From the NCBI GenBank assembly GCA_951640165.1, contig OX621237.1, positions 4,216,001-4,280,000 on the forward strand: 64,000 nucleotides of DNA. The letters are read 5' to 3'. Shown one piece after another: positions 63,309 to 64,000 of this stretch (the stretch's first letter is position 1; every line of letters begins with the position of its first letter). The DNA is from Pseudoips prasinana. Taxonomy: Eukaryota; Arthropoda; Insecta; Lepidoptera; Nolidae. The notes under the pieces were generated by a model. It saw only the letters and a program-made list of their open reading frames with translations. It was not told where the DNA came from and made no database searches. A program made the translations under genes and the position numbers.

Positions 63309-64000
63309 TAGCTGTGACCCGCGGTTTTACCCGCGTTAAACTTTATAAATTATCATAGCTCCTCCCCCGTAGGTGATAGCGTGATAATATGTAGCCTATA
63401 TGTTGACCCGACCTCTTAGTAATATTCATTCAAAATTTTAAGTAAATCTATGCAGTACTTTTTGAGTTTAGCCCGGACATACATACAGACAAACAGACAA
63501 AAATTCTAAAAACTATATTTATGGCTTCGATATCGAATGTAGATCACACCCCAAGTATCCTTTTAAAAAAATATTCAATGTACAGTTTTGACTTTCCTAC
63601 GATTTTATTATATGTATAGATATTGATATGTTGACCCGACCTCTTAGTAATATTCATGCAATATTTGAATTAAATCCATGCAGTACTTTTTGAGTTTAGC
63701 CCGGACATACATACAGACAAACAGACAAAAATTCTAAAAACTATATTTTTGGCTTCGATATCGAATGTAGATCACTCTCCAAGTATCCTTTAAAAAAAAA
63801 TCAATGTACAGTTTTGACTTTCCTACGATTTTATTATATGTATAGATATAGATATGTTGACCCGACCTCTTAGTAATATTCATGCAAAATTTGAATTAAA
63901 TCCATGCAGTACTTTTTGAGTTTAGCCCGGACATACATACAGACAAACAGAGAAAAATTCTAAAAACTATATTTTTGGCTTCGATATCGAATGCAGATCA
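63309..64000 (+). repeat. Repeat family K2 with internal tandem repeat, cut by window edge
   Basis: It begins CTAGCTGTGACCCGCGGTTT. The segment starting ATGTTGACCCGACCTCTTAG recurs at 63400, 63628 and 63853 (period about 225-228 bp) and contains GTACTTTTTGAGTTTAGCCC and TGGCTTCGATATCGAATG each time. The third unit runs off the window. Confidence 0.85.

Overview
This window looks like AT-rich nuclear DNA from a lepidopteran (butterfly or moth), made up almost entirely of transposable elements and repeat debris. The assignment rests on repeat types I associate with Lepidoptera. They include tRNA-headed SINEs with a shared CCATAGTACAAGCTTTGCTT tail, RTE elements ending in (GATGAT)n, LINE 3' ends reading PRTCRLWNELPAAVFP, the GAGTCCGACTCGCACTTGGC repeat and the CTAGCTGTGCCCCGCGGTTT repeat. 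I found no host protein-coding gene, rRNA gene, functional tRNA gene or CRISPR array that I can support. It reads as an intergenic or long-intron stretch.

Layout. 1-9 kb: SINEs, RTE-tailed repeats and LINE 3' tails. 9-13.3 kb: a decayed transposon-like block, the broken 5' half of an RTE, a tRNA-derived SINE expanded into a five-unit tandem array, and a 222-bp near-perfect palindrome. 13.3-17.2 kb: a 3.66-kb DNA transposon with 28-bp terminal inverted repeats (TIRs), inserted in a SINE and itself invaded by an RTE. 17.2-20.2 kb: mostly unique AT-rich sequence. 20-23 kb: a hAT-type MITE inside another copy of the same SINE family. 24.7-25.7 kb: a repeat carrying a TTCGAC-type hexamer array. 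26-47 kb: scattered SINEs, LINE ends and hairpins in unique DNA. 47.5-54.2 kb: the most informative locus, a truncated Penelope-like element interrupted by a full-length Jockey-clade retrotransposon. 54-64 kb: more LINE ends, SINEs and hairpins, ending in a tandem repeat cut by the window edge.

The only intact genes are the two of the Jockey element. ORF1 is a gag-like nucleic-acid-binding protein with three zinc knuckles. ORF2 is an APE-type endonuclease plus reverse transcriptase. They meet at a TAATG stop-start overlap, and a strong stem-loop lies just inside ORF2, an arrangement that suggests coupled translation. Perfect 13-bp target-site duplications and a 28-A tail indicate a recent insertion. 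The host Penelope-like copy has its own 12-bp duplication, so two insertion events can be ordered.

The most unusual large-scale feature is the number of short-spacer inverted repeats, more than fifteen and many perfect or nearly so. Most have no target-site duplication that I can see. They could be MITEs, template-switch products or assembly artefacts, and several would give long hairpin RNAs if transcribed.
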